Positions 4,931-6,742 of a DNA stretch of 6,742 bases are shown one piece after another. The DNA is taken from assembly GCA_031260745.1 (NCBI GenBank), contig JAISKY010000210.1, positions 1-6,742 on the forward strand. The letters run 5' to 3'. This DNA comes from Oscillospiraceae bacterium. Lineage in GTDB: Bacteria; Bacillota; Clostridia; Oscillospirales; Oscillospiraceae. Made by a program: the position numbers and the translations under genes. The notes beneath the pieces are model-generated. The model did not search any database, was not told where the DNA came from, and worked only from the letters and a program-made list of their open reading frames with translations. How positions within the stretch are numbered: the stretch's first letter is position 1; each line of letters starts with the position of its first letter.

Positions 4931-6193
4931 TTATTGCGGTTGCCCCCTGTCTTTGAGAAGCTCGCCGGCTATTTCGGAAGGCTTGACTTCTGCGATGTCA
5001 TCCGGTACGCTTTGACCTATTGACAAGTACGAAAGACGTTTCCGTGTGTACCAGCAGATATTTAGTAATATCCCTCTATATTTGGTTTCGTCCAACTTGG
5101 TTACGAGTATATTGTAATTGGGTACGTACGAATAGGAATCGAAAGTTTCCTTCATCGAGCTGAAATTTGTCGTCGCAGAAACGCAGAGTAAGACGTCTTC
5201 GGGACGCGCTATTTTCAGGATTTCCTCGATGTCCTCTCTGTGTTGTAAATCGCCCGGACTTTTTCCGGCGATGTCAATGAAAATCAGCTCGCGGTCTGCC
5301 ATTTTTTTGATTTCGTCCTCTAGCTCCGACATTTGGTATACCGCACCTAGCGGAACTCCGAGTATGTCCGAATACGTTTTGATTTGCTCCTGAGCCGCGA
5401 TTCGATAGGTGTCGGTGTTGATAATCCCAACGCGTTTTTTCATTTTTATCGAGAACTCCGCCGCGAGTTTAACAATTGTCGTGGTTTTTCCTACGCCCGT
5501 TGGACCAAGCATAAGGACTACTTTTTGAGTGAACTTTTTGTGGATAATCGGTGCGGCGGGACCTAAACGCTCCACAATCAGGTGTTCCATTGCTTCGCGG
5601 GAGCGAACCTCGGGGTTAGTTGTGATTAGTTGGTCGGTTTCCTTCGCGATTTGGTGAGCGAGAGCCTCGTCAACTTGCTGAGCGACTAAACGCATAAAAA
5701 GCTCGTTAACGCCGTTGGAGTATTCATACGTAATGTCACGCTTCACGTATTGAAATTTGTTGACAAACTCGCTGAGTATCTTTTCAAGCGAGCTAATACG
5801 GCGGTCGAGGTTAGTAAACTGCTCGTGAGAGTTGTCCAACAGCTTTTGCGCGCGTTCCTCCGATGCGCGTATACCGGAATATTGCGGAAGACTGGGAGAA
5901 CTCGGAGCGTTTGACGATGTATGCGGCGGAATCGGCGCGTTCAAAGACGGTTGCGTGGGGTTTAGCGACGGTTTCCAGGTTCGCGCGGAGTTTGACGCGA
6001 AGTTTTTTGCAGCCGGAGTTTGCTGAGGGTCATACGCGACGGTCGCTTCCGTCAACTGCGGAGAAAACAATCCGTTAAAGCCCTTTTGACGGACTTTGCG
6101 ATTGCTTAATATTACGGCGTCGGAACCCAGTTCTCGCGATACGGTTTCCATTATTTCCGACATATCTTTTCCGGTGAATTTTTTTACTAACAC
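4931..6193 (-). CDS. flhF: FlhF, SRP-type GTPase for flagellar positioning
   Basis: FlhF is the third SRP-family GTPase (with Ffh and FtsY). GTP-bound dimers mark the pole or site where flagellar assembly begins, under control of FlhG. In 420 residues: B-domain 1-50 (VKKFTGKDMSEIMETVSRELG, AVILSNRKV); a low-complexity Pro/Ser/Asn linker at about 55-108; a charged helical N-domain at about 110-215; then the G domain with G1 GPTGVGKTTT at 230-239, G2 DTYRIAAQEQ at 261-270, G3 DIAGKS at 307-312, G4 TKLDE at 365-369 and the closing GQSVPDDI at 393-400. G3 departs from the usual DTAGR by two residues. The start is GTG at 6193: an in-frame TAA lies two codons upstream and the protein then begins like other FlhFs. 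No good ribosome-binding site is close to the GTG. Confidence 0.95.
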   Translation of the reverse strand: MLVKKFTGKDMSEIMETVSRELGSDAVILSNRKVRQKGFNGLFSPQLTEATVAYDPQQTPAAKNFASNSARTWKPSLNPTQPSLNAPIPPHTSSNAPSSPSLPQYSGIRASEERAQKLLDNSHEQFTNLDRRISSLEKILSEFVNKFQYVKRDITYEYSNGVNELFMRLVAQQVDEALAHQIAKETDQLITTNPEVRSREAMEHLIVERLGPAAPIIHKKFTQKVVLMLGPTGVGKTTTIVKLAAEFSIKMKKRVGIINTDTYRIAAQEQIKTYSDILGVPLGAVYQMSELEDEIKKMADRELIFIDIAGKSPGDLQHREDIEEILKIARPEDVLLCVSATTNFSSMKETFDSYSYVPNYNILVTKLDETKYRGILLNICWYTRKRLSYLSIGQSVPDDIAEVKPSEIAGELLKDRGQPQ

Positions 6194-6206
6194 TGTTTAG
6201 GCTCAG

Positions 6207-6228
6207 GAATTCGGATTTACGCGAATTC
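6207..6228. promoter_or_regulatory. 7-bp inverted repeat in the flhF leader
   Basis: GAATTCG at 6207-6213 and its exact reverse complement CGAATTC at 6222-6228 flank an 8-base loop. On the flhF mRNA this hairpin sits between a purine-rich GGAAGGA (6234-6240), the only good ribosome-binding-like sequence, and the GTG start at 6193. Folding would shorten the gap between them from about 40 to about 18 bases. It may be an operator or a translation-control hairpin; function is inferred from position only. Confidence 0.45.
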
Positions 6229-6252
6229 GTTTTCCTTCCCGCGCTAACAGAC

Positions 6253-6285
6253 ATTATATACTGTCCGAAACGCTGATTTTGTCAC
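6253..6285 (-). promoter_or_regulatory. Weak candidate promoter upstream of flhF
   Basis: A consensus -10 TATAAT (minus strand, 6253-6258) lies in the flhA-flhF gap with GTGACA at 6280-6285 upstream. The 21-base spacing is too long for a good sigmaA promoter; using TATATA at 6255-6260 gives 19. No sigma28-type GCCGATAA is present. It may be a weak internal promoter or chance AT-rich sequence. Confidence 0.28.
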
Positions 6286-6298
6286 TTTATGGGTTGCG

Positions 6299-6742
6299 TT
6301 ATAAATGAATGATTCCTTCGGATATTACCTCGATTGTTGACTCGACCTCGTTGAACGACAACACCGTTACGTCGACTTGCTCCGCGATTTTTCGGAACTG
6401 TCTGCGTACCAGCGGCGAAGTCAGCGCAAGCGGAACGTAACCGTTCTCGCGAACCTTGTCCGACAAGGTTTTTAAGCTCTGATATATCGCGTTCAGCTGA
6501 GTCGGGTCAATCGCGAGGTACGCGCCGTGTTCAGATTGCCGCGTACTCTCGATTATCAGCTGCTCCAGCTTGCTGTCGAGCGTAAGCACGTGAGCGATAC
6601 CGTCGGGAACAAAGCGGTTTGTCAACATTCGTTTGAGGTTTTGACGCACATATTCCGTTAGAAGCTCCGTATCGCGGGTCAGCGAGCCGTAATCGCCCAA
6701 GGTTTCGATTATCGTACCCATATCGCGTATTGGCACGTTCTC
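6299..6742 (-). CDS. flhA: FlhA, flagellar type III export gate, C-terminal end only (runs off right edge)
   Basis: FlhA forms the nonameric export gate in the flagellar basal body; its cytoplasmic domain docks chaperone-substrate complexes. The last 147 residues are present, starting ENVPIRDMGTIIETLGDYG and continuing with ELLTEYVRQNLKRML, then the C-terminal part with YVPLALTSPLVRRQFRKIAEQ and ending EVISEGIIHL. These are characteristic of the final subdomains of the FHIPEP family. The frame is open to the window edge, so the GTG at 6734-6736 is simply an internal Val codon and not a start. The TAA at 6299-6301 is followed by a 105-base gap before flhF. Order flhA-flhF-flhG is the standard arrangement in Bacillota and many other flagellates. 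Confidence 0.96.
   Translation of the reverse strand, partial: ENVPIRDMGTIIETLGDYGSLTRDTELLTEYVRQNLKRMLTNRFVPDGIAHVLTLDSKLEQLIIESTRQSEHGAYLAIDPTQLNAIYQSLKTLSDKVRENGYVPLALTSPLVRRQFRKIAEQVDVTVLSFNEVESTIEVISEGIIHL

Overview
This window looks like a piece of the chromosome of a flagellated, probably clostridial Bacillota (Firmicutes). Three things point there: the order flhA-flhF-flhG-PilZ-sigma28, a WhiG/SigD-type sigma factor, and the end of a PdaB-like polysaccharide deacetylase at the left edge. The phylum is an inference from gene order and protein style, and I cannot name a genus. Every convincing gene lies on the minus strand, so the window is best read from right to left.

Right part (6742 to 4073): the C-terminal end of flhA (cut by the window edge), a 105-base gap with a 7-bp inverted repeat, flhF (GTG start), and flhG, whose ATG directly abuts the flhF stop. 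FlhA is the export gate of the flagellar secretion apparatus. FlhF and FlhG are the SRP-type GTPase and MinD-type ATPase pair that sets flagellar position and number. FlhG carries the N-terminal DQAxxLR motif known to activate FlhF.

Middle and left part (4072 to 294): a 136-base AT-rich gap holds a near-consensus sigmaA-type promoter (TTGACA, 17 bp, TATACT). It should start a second transcript: a YcgR-like PilZ protein (c-di-GMP flagellar brake), the FliA/WhiG-family flagellar sigma factor (TTG start), RodA (peptidoglycan glycosyltransferase), TsaE and TsaB (tRNA t6A synthesis). The genes are tightly packed, and tsaE and tsaB overlap by 59 bases. The layout puts motility control, cell-wall elongation and a translation-fidelity modification on one likely mRNA.

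Left edge (293 to 1): the inverted heptamer structure described next, a probable rho-independent terminator (about 165-200), and the 3' end of a deacetylase gene that has lost its 5' catalytic portion within this window.

The most unusual signal is a set of four separate 28-base tracts, each built from exactly four heptamers, all inside tsaB or at its 3' end. One is a GTGAACR array, one a GCRGAGA array, and two related AGCAGAG-like arrays face each other as an inverted repeat around the tsaB stop codon. Three of them are translated in frame, so repeat DNA has been absorbed into the TsaB protein. One seems to stand where a normally conserved segment should be.
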